From: a virus
Reading direction: 5' to 3' (one strand)
DNA length: 64,000 bases
IMG/VR virus record: IMGVR_UViG_3300036944_000550
Coordinates: 1 to 64,000 of that record
The number at the start of each line of letters is the position of its first letter. Within the stretch, counting starts at the first letter, position 1. A model generated the notes under the pieces. It was not told the DNA's origin, did not search any database, and saw nothing but the letters and a program-made list of their open reading frames with translations. The translations under genes were made by a program, and so were the position numbers. Of the stretch, positions 33,263 through 40,408 are shown one piece after another.

Positions 33263-34077
33263 GAGTTAATTACGTCTGCTGTAAATGGGGAACAAAGTAT
33301 TCTGCTGAGTTTGTCAACCGTCTTTATCGAATGGCAAAGAAACACACCACCGAAGAATTCGAGTTTCACTTCTATTGCTATACAGATAATAGCGAAGGAT
33401 TCGAAGACGAGATTAAAGTCATCGACTTCCCAGACATCGCTGATATTCATCCCAAATATTGGTTCGGAAGCGAAGACTACAAATATGGTATGGCAAGGTG
33501 TTGGGACAGACCAAAAACCTTCATCTTCAATACGCATAATTTTGCAGAAGACAAACCGACTGGTAGATTTGTATTCTTCGATCTTGACGTTATCATTCAA
33601 AACGATTTAACGCCAATCATTACCTACGATCTAGACAACCCCACCAAGTTTCGATCTTGGTGGCAAGATCCTCGCCCAATGAAGTCACGCAACTTTAAAC
33701 TATCGCATGGTGCATATACGAATGGTAGTTGCATGGTTTGGTCAGATGATCAGACAGAATGTATATGGCAAGATGTTCTAGAGCACCAAGAACGAATCTG
33801 GTTTACATTTACAGATGGAACTGACAACTACCACAGTTGGCGGTGGGGCGACTTTAGTAATACCCCTCTGTGGAAACATTTCCCAAACACCTTTGCTTAC
33901 TCATACAATCGCGGTCGCGACTGGGATTCAGGGGATCTTGAAGTTGGTATATATAGAAAAGACTGTATTGTTTGTGTTTTTAATGTGGATCTACTTCCAT
34001 TCACAGACAATAGCAGAGGAAAAGTGAAACAGGAATCCTTGGTCGATCCTGATCTTTTAGAGCATTGGAATGTTTGA
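33259..34077 (+). CDS. Glycosyltransferase-like protein, paralogue 3
   Basis: A 272-residue paralogue, the longest. It has VNYVCCKWGTKYSAEFVNRL, IHPKYWFGSEDYKYGMAR, FFDLDVIIQND (DxD), a longer loop with FRSWWQDPRPMKSRNFKLSHG, then GTDNYHSWRWGDFS and FAYSYNRGRDWD. It is closest to copy 2. ATG 33259 overlaps the previous stop as ATGA. The upstream in-frame GTG at 33253 is less likely. The stop overlaps copy 4 by one base. Confidence 0.75.
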   Translation: MRVNYVCCKWGTKYSAEFVNRLYRMAKKHTTEEFEFHFYCYTDNSEGFEDEIKVIDFPDIADIHPKYWFGSEDYKYGMARCWDRPKTFIFNTHNFAEDKPTGRFVFFDLDVIIQNDLTPIITYDLDNPTKFRSWWQDPRPMKSRNFKLSHGAYTNGSCMVWSDDQTECIWQDVLEHQERIWFTFTDGTDNYHSWRWGDFSNTPLWKHFPNTFAYSYNRGRDWDSGDLEVGIYRKDCIVCVFNVDLLPFTDNSRGKVKQESLVDPDLLEHWNV

Positions 34078-34760
34078 TGATTAGTATTTACACAGTGAAG
34101 TGGGGAACAAAATATAGTGTTGACCATGTTAATAAAATACTTGAGCAATGCAGAGAACACATAACAACTGATTTTGATTTTTACTGTTTGACTGAACATA
34201 CCATCGGTTTACATTCTGACGTTATCGTAATTCCTTTTCCAGAAGATAATTACTATGAAAAATGGTGGAATAAATTATACTTATTCGATAAGCAAGTTGT
34301 ATCTCAACGTGGAGAAAAACTATTTCTGGATCTTGATATAGTTATTCAAAACAATATCGATTGCATAGTAGACCATGACCCAGAAGATGGTTTGACATTT
34401 GTTCACACTCACTGGCACAACATGAAGAAAATGAAACGCGATACACAAGACATTCCTCGTGCATACACCGACCTAAATTCTAGTGTGTTAAGATGGAATG
34501 ATAGATTAGATACTGATAAGATTACCAAGTTTGTTACAGACTATCCCGACCAAATGTTTTTTCATTATCGAGGTCTTGATAATCTTTTCGGTCACCAGCG
34601 CGACCGCTTATTGAAAATTGATTTTTTTCCTGATGGTTGGGTGTATAGTTACAACTACGGATACATGTGGCCGATTGATACTAGAGAACAAGTTATCCGA
34701 ACCGAACCACTAATTTGCTTATATGACTCAATGGAAAGACCACAAGATGTTAAATTATAA
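34077..34760 (+). CDS. Glycosyltransferase-like protein, paralogue 4
   Basis: A 227-residue paralogue: ISIYTVKWGTKYSVDHVNKI, FLDLDIVIQNN (DxD), YRGLDNLFGHQRDRLLKIDF, GWVYSYNYGYMWP. It lacks the HPKYWFG insert of copies 2 and 3 and so resembles copy 1 in size. ATG 34077 forms a TGATG overlap with the stop of copy 3, giving tight translational coupling. It overlaps the methyltransferase-like gene by 14 nt. Confidence 0.75.
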   Translation: MISIYTVKWGTKYSVDHVNKILEQCREHITTDFDFYCLTEHTIGLHSDVIVIPFPEDNYYEKWWNKLYLFDKQVVSQRGEKLFLDLDIVIQNNIDCIVDHDPEDGLTFVHTHWHNMKKMKRDTQDIPRAYTDLNSSVLRWNDRLDTDKITKFVTDYPDQMFFHYRGLDNLFGHQRDRLLKIDFFPDGWVYSYNYGYMWPIDTREQVIRTEPLICLYDSMERPQDVKL

Positions 34761-35403
34761 TTATTTGAATAACTATCGTTATTGGGGCGAAGGATTGGAT
34801 AAAATCAATCACGAACTGCCATGGAAACATGAAGACTTTCGTAAGTCTCTGAATCCGAATACTATGGATGCTGCTATTTGGTTAGTAGAAGAACTACTGA
34901 AAGTAGAAGATATCCCAGAAGAATTGAATATTACAATTTTGAATTCATGGTTAGGATTTCCTCTGCTACCGTTACTCTGCGAAAATTTAAATGTCAAGAA
35001 GATTAATTTGATTGATATTGATAAAGATGCGTTGGAACTATCAAAAGTATTCAATCGGTTTTATAGCGATAGTGGAATAGAACTAGACCATATCAACTGG
35101 GATGTTCCCTTTGCATATCATGACATCAATGCACTAGAAACTGATGTAGTAATTTCTATTGGGTGCGAGTCAATGTATCCGTTGAAGAAAATGACGACCG
35201 CAAACAAGGATTGTATCTTTGCTTGTCAGTCTTCAAATGTTTTTAGAGAGATGTATGGTATCAATTGTGTTCCATCGATCGAAGAGCATGTTGAGAATGT
35301 TGGAGTTACTGATGTTTTCTACGAGGGATCTATTAAGCAGTCATACTATAGTTGGGATGGCAAGGTCGAGTTTGACCGCTTCATGGTAATTGGAAAAAAG
35401 TAA
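34747..35403 (+). CDS. SAM-dependent methyltransferase-like protein
   Basis: A 218-residue protein with a Rossmann-like pattern: ITILNSWLGFPLLPLLCENL (strand, loop, helix), then KINLIDIDKDALELSKVF, where the acidic end of strand 2 would bind the SAM ribose, and TDVVISIGCESMYPL for strand 4. The usual GxGxG is replaced by SWLGFP, so cofactor binding is uncertain. ATG 34747 with GGAAAG upstream is preferred to an in-frame ATG at 34723. The gene sits inside the glycosyltransferase operon, so sugar or protein methylation is plausible but inferred. Confidence 0.6.
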   Translation: MLNYNYLNNYRYWGEGLDKINHELPWKHEDFRKSLNPNTMDAAIWLVEELLKVEDIPEELNITILNSWLGFPLLPLLCENLNVKKINLIDIDKDALELSKVFNRFYSDSGIELDHINWDVPFAYHDINALETDVVISIGCESMYPLKKMTTANKDCIFACQSSNVFREMYGINCVPSIEEHVENVGVTDVFYEGSIKQSYYSWDGKVEFDRFMVIGKK

Positions 35404-36003
35404 ATGATGCTTGGGACAAACACGGATATTAAAAAAATAACTGAGAATTGGATTCCAGAAAATTCTGTAGGTGCAGAAATCGGTATCTGGAGAGGTGATG
35501 CGTCAAAACAACTTTTGACAAAATGTAGTTATCTACATATGATAGATCCATATAATATCAGCGTATATGAAAATACTACTGATTGGTTGAATATGGGGTA
35601 CGAAAAAATATTAGAGAGATATTCTTCATTAGTAGGTTCGACAGACCCAGCAGATTTTCAAAAATTTTATGACGATCTCTATCTTGACGTTTGTGAACAA
35701 TTTAAAGATTTACCTGCAACTATCCATCGAATGACTTCTCGGGATTGGTTTTCTTCTTATACTGGAGAAAAATTGGACTGGATTTATATCGATGGTGATC
35801 ATAGTTATGAGGGTGTGATGGAAGATTTGGTATCTAGTCTTGATGTGGTAAAACAAAATGGATTAATTTTTGTTGATGATTATTCAATACATAATAGTTT
35901 ACATCCTGGAGTTAGAGCAGCAGTCAGAGATTTCTGCTATGAGAGAAAATTAAAATTCAAGAGATTATATCTCAATACGTGCATGATAGAATTGGGGACA
36001 TAA
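35404..36003 (+). CDS. Class I methyltransferase (Methyltransf_24-like)
   Basis: A 199-residue methyltransferase. It shows VGAEIGIWRGDASKQLL (motif I, about residues 22-38), HMIDPYN after strand 2, LDWIYIDGDHSYEGVMEDL (strand 4 with the DGDHSYE signature of this family) and NGLIFVDDYSIHNSLHPGVR. Relatives are common in sugar and capsule biosynthesis clusters. It starts directly after the previous stop at ATGATG. The likely target is a glycan made by the neighbouring enzymes, which is an inference from position. Confidence 0.85.
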   Translation: MMLGTNTDIKKITENWIPENSVGAEIGIWRGDASKQLLTKCSYLHMIDPYNISVYENTTDWLNMGYEKILERYSSLVGSTDPADFQKFYDDLYLDVCEQFKDLPATIHRMTSRDWFSSYTGEKLDWIYIDGDHSYEGVMEDLVSSLDVVKQNGLIFVDDYSIHNSLHPGVRAAVRDFCYERKLKFKRLYLNTCMIELGT

Positions 36004-36004
36004 T

Positions 36005-36742
36005 ATGGCAAGAGCAAGAGTCGTCGCACCACCACCACAAGATTATATTCCAGAACCTTTAGTATCAGCACCACCTCCTCCCGAGGAAGTGGTCGCGGAA
36101 GAATGGATCGATGGAAACTTCCAAGAAGAAATTATCGAAGTTGAGATTAATGAACCTTCCCAAGAAGAACTTGATAGGGAAAGAATCGCGCAAGAAAAAC
36201 ATGAAGAAATACAGAGACAAAAACTTGCAATAGAAGAAGAATCAAAAGTAGCAGCAGAAACAATTGCTAAAGCAAAAGAGATTCTAGAAAATCCGCCTGT
36301 CGTAATTGAGAAGGTAATCGAAACAGTAATCGAAACTGTTCATGTTACAGATCCGAAACTAGTTGAAGAATTACAAATCCTCAAAGAGGAAAATGAAAAA
36401 CTTGCCAGAGAAAATGCTGCAGCAGTAAGAGCAAAAGAAGAACAAATTTTAAAGGCGCGACAACAGGCAACTGAACAGCGCAGCAATCAACACATGGTTC
36501 AATTAAACATGACACCAAAAATTCCATCGTTAATTAGTAAAATTAAAACAGTATTTCGAAACCGTCGAATTAAGTCTGCTACTAATGTTGGAATTAAAAA
36601 CTATGAAACTGCAATCCTCGAGCGAGCAAGAATTGCAGTTCCTAAGTTGTTAGATGATATTGAAAAAATGCATGAGCAGTTGACTATTCTAGAAGATCTG
36701 CTCACAAAATATAGTGAGGTTAAGAGCACTCAGGAAAAGTGA
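36005..36742 (+). CDS. Coiled-coil protein with proline-rich N-terminus
   Basis: A 245-residue protein of unknown function. Residues 1-35 are rich in Pro and acidic residues (VVAPPPQDYIPEPL, APPPPEEVV). Residues about 55-155 are a long charged coiled coil (Glu/Lys/Gln/Ala), and the C-terminal 70 residues are helical and basic. It has no membrane segment. GGGGACA Shine-Dalgarno one base after the methyltransferase stop. It is the last gene of the plus-strand block and overlaps the convergent oxygenase-like gene by 13 nt. A scaffold for the upstream enzymes or a structural role are both possible. Confidence 0.65.
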   Translation: MARARVVAPPPQDYIPEPLVSAPPPPEEVVAEEWIDGNFQEEIIEVEINEPSQEELDRERIAQEKHEEIQRQKLAIEEESKVAAETIAKAKEILENPPVVIEKVIETVIETVHVTDPKLVEELQILKEENEKLARENAAAVRAKEEQILKARQQATEQRSNQHMVQLNMTPKIPSLISKIKTVFRNRRIKSATNVGIKNYETAILERARIAVPKLLDDIEKMHEQLTILEDLLTKYSEVKSTQEK

Positions 36743-36760
36743 GAAGCGTCTTCACCTGAG
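36729..36760. terminator. Hairpin at convergent gene ends
   Basis: Inverted repeat CTCAGG...CCTGAG enclosing GAAG-CGT-CTTC, located across the overlapping 3' ends of the plus-strand coiled-coil gene and the minus-strand oxygenase-like gene. It could stop transcription in both directions. No U tract is present on either side, so the call is weak. Confidence 0.35.
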
Positions 36761-37407
36761 ATATCTTCAATCATTGACCGCCAGATTTCTAGATGCGGTA
36801 CAACATATCCTAGTGTCAATCTTTTAGCAGAGTTACCGCAGCAGTGGTATACAATTTTATTCGGATCGCTACGATCACCGAAATGACCAACCTTACATGA
36901 CCAACCGATAGGATCAACCATAGTTACGATTTCCTTTGTAACTGGATCCAAGTAGCGAAAGTATCCACCATTTTCTTCTGTATTGTAAGTAATCAGAATA
37001 TTATATCCTGATGCATTCCAATTGGTATGCCAACCCATGAAACCATTTTCGGGATAATAGGTAAACACCGCATTGTTTCTTGCACCAAGATAACTCATTA
37101 TCTCAGAATTCGTTGCTTGCTGTCTTCTACCATATTCGGTTGGAAACCATGTTTGTCCATGTGCCTGAGACATGTCAGTACACCATGCAACATCAGGGAA
37201 ACCAACATGTCGCTCACCTTTACTAACGATATGATTAAGATACTGTTCATCAGTAGCAGTTTCCATATTCAATCCACCTCGACGTATTTCTTGATGCCTT
37301 TCTGGACCCAGCACGAGATGTTGATCATTTTGAGCAAAGAACCATTCTGTGAATGGATCTAAAATATCACTTAGTTCTTTAGAAACTGAATTTGTAAATT
37401 GTAGCAT
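36730..37407 (-). CDS. Putative 2OG-Fe(II) oxygenase-like protein
   Basis: A 225-residue protein with the layout of prolyl-hydroxylase-type double-stranded beta-helix enzymes: FTYYPENGFMGWHTNWN (candidate first ligand H127), YNILITYNTEENGGYFRYLD, and KIVYHCCGNSAKRLTLGYVV (candidate distal His H188 and 2OG-binding Arg R196). The usual HxD/E is HTN here (N129), so the metal site may be degenerate or altered. It follows the fifth glycosyltransferase gene in the same operon. Hydroxylation of protein or sugar is a guess. AGGACAC Shine-Dalgarno. Confidence 0.6.
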   Translation of the reverse strand: MLQFTNSVSKELSDILDPFTEWFFAQNDQHLVLGPERHQEIRRGGLNMETATDEQYLNHIVSKGERHVGFPDVAWCTDMSQAHGQTWFPTEYGRRQQATNSEIMSYLGARNNAVFTYYPENGFMGWHTNWNASGYNILITYNTEENGGYFRYLDPVTKEIVTMVDPIGWSCKVGHFGDRSDPNKIVYHCCGNSAKRLTLGYVVPHLEIWRSMIEDISGEDASHFS

Positions 37408-37417
37408 GTGTGTCCTG

Positions 37418-38113
37418 TTAATCTAATAAAGAATGTGGAATTGTATAATGATAAATCACTACTGGTCGACCCTGCAATTCTTCTTGTTTATATCCGGAAA
37501 CAAAGTTCCATCTGGCATCTGGATCAGGGAATCTGGCAGTTTTAACGCCAAAGTCGAAATGATTTAGGAGTCTCCACATTGTGAATGTGTCCCACTGCAA
37601 TGCTGATTTGGGATAATGTTTACGATCCCATCCTGGTTTATTCTGTTCCCAGTACTCGTCATACCATGCACGCATGAGTTTCAATGTTTGTTCATTGTTT
37701 CGGTAGATAAACAATCCACAGTGCTCAGTCATTTCTTCTGTGTCAGATAACTTAGTCAGTGCTGCGTTATACGGGCGATTAGCAGTAAAGAGGATATCTA
37801 CATCTTTGGGGATTTGATCAAAGATCTTTTGGATGTCTTCATGCTCAACTTCCATGTCACAATCCATGTAGGTTGTTAAGTCATACGGAGTTTGATCAAG
37901 CGCCCAAAGTTTCGCTCGTTTATCTCTTGGGACATTCTCAGTTACAACTGTGTCAAAGATTTCATAATCATCTGGTTGAACCCATTCCTCATGCGTGAAG
38001 AATGTTATTTTTGCATCAGGATAGAAATCGCGTAGAGATATAGCGGAATTTCTCGCCGCTCTATAATAACCTTTTCTTACCGTTGCAACATAAAGGAAAC
38101 CATTATTCTGCAT
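37418..38113 (-). CDS. Glycosyltransferase-like protein (fifth copy, divergent)
   Basis: A 231-residue GT-A-like protein. GFLYVATVRKGYYRAARNSAISL and DAKITFFT form the first Rossmann unit. TTYMDCDMEV holds a DxD motif (about residues 84-86). TEHCGLFIYRNN and DTFTMWRLLNHFDFGVK are typical later elements of small phage glycosyltransferases that act on nucleotide sugars. It is not closely related to the four plus-strand copies. ATG 38113 follows GAAGCAG inside the end of the 151-residue gene (11-nt overlap). It is co-transcribed with the 2OG-like gene from the promoter at 38594. Confidence 0.75.
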   Translation of the reverse strand: MQNNGFLYVATVRKGYYRAARNSAISLRDFYPDAKITFFTHEEWVQPDDYEIFDTVVTENVPRDKRAKLWALDQTPYDLTTYMDCDMEVEHEDIQKIFDQIPKDVDILFTANRPYNAALTKLSDTEEMTEHCGLFIYRNNEQTLKLMRAWYDEYWEQNKPGWDRKHYPKSALQWDTFTMWRLLNHFDFGVKTARFPDPDARWNFVSGYKQEELQGRPVVIYHYTIPHSLLD

Positions 38114-38558
38114 CAACTGCTTCTCGCACGATAGCAGTATTTGCTTCTTCCTGTTGTAGAAGAATTACCGTGTACGCAGTAACTTCCATAATGTTTTTTG
38201 CTTTGCGGATCTTAGATTTTAACTCGCGATTTTTCGAGGACTTGATTAGATCGATCTCAAATGCATCTAATTTAGCAGCGAACAGTTGCTCTTGCTGCAT
38301 ACGAGTCTTGTCAACCTTCTGGCGTTCAATGTTGTGCTTGATATGTTGATTGCGGTCATCAAATCGTTTCTTGGTATTCGCATCAATCTGCTCGACGCTA
38401 TACTTCTTCATCAATTCATCATAATCTCGATTAGTACCATCGTTCATAATTGATGCAGTTGCTCGTTTACCCGTATCGGAATAAACGAACTCCGCAATCA
38501 CATGTTGTTTTTCTTTGTTCGCCCAGTAAGGATTTTCAATAGTGCGTGTACTAGTCAT
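38103..38558 (-). CDS. Hypothetical helical protein
   Basis: A 151-residue protein, not recognised. A short beta-rich N-terminus (HVIAEFVYSDTGKRATASIM) is followed by a long charged helical region from about residue 55 to 140. It resembles small tail or assembly-chaperone proteins in composition. It lies directly after the repeat-protein genes but has its own early-type promoter. GGAGATT Shine-Dalgarno. Confidence 0.7.
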   Translation of the reverse strand: MTSTRTIENPYWANKEKQHVIAEFVYSDTGKRATASIMNDGTNRDYDELMKKYSVEQIDANTKKRFDDRNQHIKHNIERQKVDKTRMQQEQLFAAKLDAFEIDLIKSSKNRELKSKIRKAKNIMEVTAYTVILLQQEEANTAIVREAVDAE

Positions 38559-38593
38559 TCAAATCTCCATTAAAAAATAAATTCTCAATATTA

Positions 38594-38622
38594 TATATAC
38601 GCGATTTTCATATAAAAGTCAA
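38594..38622 (-). promoter_or_regulatory. Sigma70-type promoter for the 151-residue/GT/oxygenase operon
   Basis: Minus-strand TTGACT (38622-38617), 17 bp spacer, TATATA (38599-38594). The -10 is less perfect than in the other members. It starts just beyond the stop of the repeat-protein gene. Confidence 0.65.
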
Positions 38623-38627
38623 GGGTT

Positions 38628-40406
38628 TTATACGGTGCGAACCCAAAGTTTTATGGTCGATACAGTTTCTTTAGTTGCGATCACTGTCGCACCCGAGAAG
38701 TTGCTTGAATATGTTCCACTAAAGTTACTGGCATAATTTCCTGTATAGTTTCTAGAACCTGAATAATATCCAGTGTAGTTTCCTGTAAAGAATCCAGTGT
38801 AGTTACCAGTATATGTTGCAGTTCCTGCAAAGAACCCAGTATAAAACCCTGTAAAGAACCCAGTGTAAGTACCCGTATATGTTGCAGTTCCTGCGTAAGC
38901 ACCTGTAAAGAATCCAGTATAATTACCAGAATATGTTCCAGTGTAAGTTGCTGGTCCAACATAGTTACCAGTAAAGAATCCTAAGTATGTACCGAGATAT
39001 GTTCCATTATAGTTACCTGCATAGTTTCTAGAACCAGAATAGGTGCCGAGATAGTTGCCGGAGAAGTTACCTAGATAGTTACCTGAGAAGTTGCCCGTAT
39101 AAGTTCCAAGATAGTTACCCTGGAAATTTCCATTAAGGAATCCGCCAAAGAATCGTGCATATGTTCCGAGATAGTTACCAGAGAAACCTTGCGAGTAAGT
39201 TCCTGTGAAGTTTCGCGAATATGTTCCGAGATAGTTTCCAGCATAGTTACCTGCATAGTTTCTAGAACCAGCATAATTTCCTGAGTAGTTTTTACTGAAG
39301 TTACTGGTGTAGTTACCAGAATAACCAGCAGTCCCTACAAAGTTACCAACATAGTTTCCACTGAAACCTCTCGAGTAAGTACCTGAATAGTTTGCTGGAC
39401 CAACATAACCGCCACTAAAGTTGTTTGCGAATGCTCCAGAATATGCTGCGGAATAGTTTGCTGGACCCACGAAACCGCCACTAAAATTGTTTGCGAATGC
39501 CCCAGTATATGTCCCAGCATATGCTGCAGAATAGTTTCTTGAACCTGAGAAGGTGCCGAGATAGTTACCCGAGAAGTTACCCAGATAGTTCTGTGGTGTT
39601 ACTTGCTCTCTGGTATCAGCAAACTCATCACCCATCGCAACCCAAGTACCACTCACTGGTGCTGTAGATTGAACCTTATATGTGCCGATTCCCGTGTCAA
39701 TAATTCTGTTTCTAAAACTCGGAAGCATCTGTAGGATTTCAGAAGATGACATTTCTTTGACATCTTTGGTATCAATCAGTTTTAGTGGTTTGAGATTAGA
39801 GTCTGACAATGTAGTTGCAGCAGTTTTCTGCCATAGATATGTTACTGTGTTGCCGCCATTAGCAACATCAGTTAATGTGTATCGAGCAACCCATGTACCA
39901 CCTGATGGAGCAGTTGGTTGTAGTTTATATTGCCCAGCAGTATATGTGGTCTCGGTGATCATCGCATTGATTGCATAATCTAAGATTTCACTATCAATTT
40001 GACCATCGGACATTTCTTTAATACCATCGTCATATTTCAACGGACGATTGGTAATGCTTTCTGCCGCAGCAGCAGTAACCTGTTTTGCAGTGTATGTGAC
40101 AACATTCGCATTTGCCATGTATGTACCAGAAGCGTCCGTATAAGCCGTACCAACTGCATCTGCTGGATGAGTTCCTGTCGCCGCTTGAAGATCTGTGTCA
40201 ACAAACGTGCCGATCGAAGTACCAGAACCACTGTTGTTTGTTGTGATGTTGATTTCAGCAGTGCCAGTACCATCTGAGTTTGCGCCGAAAGAAACTGTCA
40301 GAGTTTGTGCAATGTAATTCTTTACTTCATCGACAGACATCTGTTGTAGACCCTGCCAGTTTACAGCAGAAACTGGTGTTGCCGAAGATTTATTTCTCAA
40401 AACCAT
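38628..40406 (-). CDS. Tetrapeptide-repeat (G-N/T-Y/F-x) adhesin-like protein 1
   Basis: A 592-residue protein. The first 270 residues are a globular head, related to that of the next protein, including two copies of the APSGGTWVARYTLTD-type unit (APVSGTWVAMGDEFAD is the second). Residues about 274-570 are an almost uninterrupted array of tetrapeptides, G-[NT]-[YF]-[LSTA], for example SGNYLGTYSG and TGFFTGFYTG, interrupted by GSRNYAGNY units. The last 22 residues (TKETVSTIKLWVRTV at the end) form a short cap shared with protein 2. A long fibrous structure is likely. ATG 40406 is used (AAGGA upstream) in place of the GTG at 40427. Many N-Y-T/S triplets could be glycosylation sites, which is inference. 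Confidence 0.78.
   Translation of the reverse strand: MVLRNKSSATPVSAVNWQGLQQMSVDEVKNYIAQTLTVSFGANSDGTGTAEINITTNNSGSGTSIGTFVDTDLQAATGTHPADAVGTAYTDASGTYMANANVVTYTAKQVTAAAAESITNRPLKYDDGIKEMSDGQIDSEILDYAINAMITETTYTAGQYKLQPTAPSGGTWVARYTLTDVANGGNTVTYLWQKTAATTLSDSNLKPLKLIDTKDVKEMSSSEILQMLPSFRNRIIDTGIGTYKVQSTAPVSGTWVAMGDEFADTREQVTPQNYLGNFSGNYLGTFSGSRNYSAAYAGTYTGAFANNFSGGFVGPANYSAAYSGAFANNFSGGYVGPANYSGTYSRGFSGNYVGNFVGTAGYSGNYTSNFSKNYSGNYAGSRNYAGNYAGNYLGTYSRNFTGTYSQGFSGNYLGTYARFFGGFLNGNFQGNYLGTYTGNFSGNYLGNFSGNYLGTYSGSRNYAGNYNGTYLGTYLGFFTGNYVGPATYTGTYSGNYTGFFTGAYAGTATYTGTYTGFFTGFYTGFFAGTATYTGNYTGFFTGNYTGYYSGSRNYTGNYASNFSGTYSSNFSGATVIATKETVSTIKLWVRTV
38690..39590 (-). repeat. 12-bp periodic repeat array in adhesin 1
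   Basis: DNA with a 12-bp period encoding the G-x-Y/F-x tetrapeptides. Recurrent units on the plus strand are ...ccagagaagtt.. and ..gagatagttacc... variants. Codon 2 alternates between Asn and Thr and codon 3 between Tyr and Phe. Confidence 0.8.
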
Positions 40407-40408
40407 GT

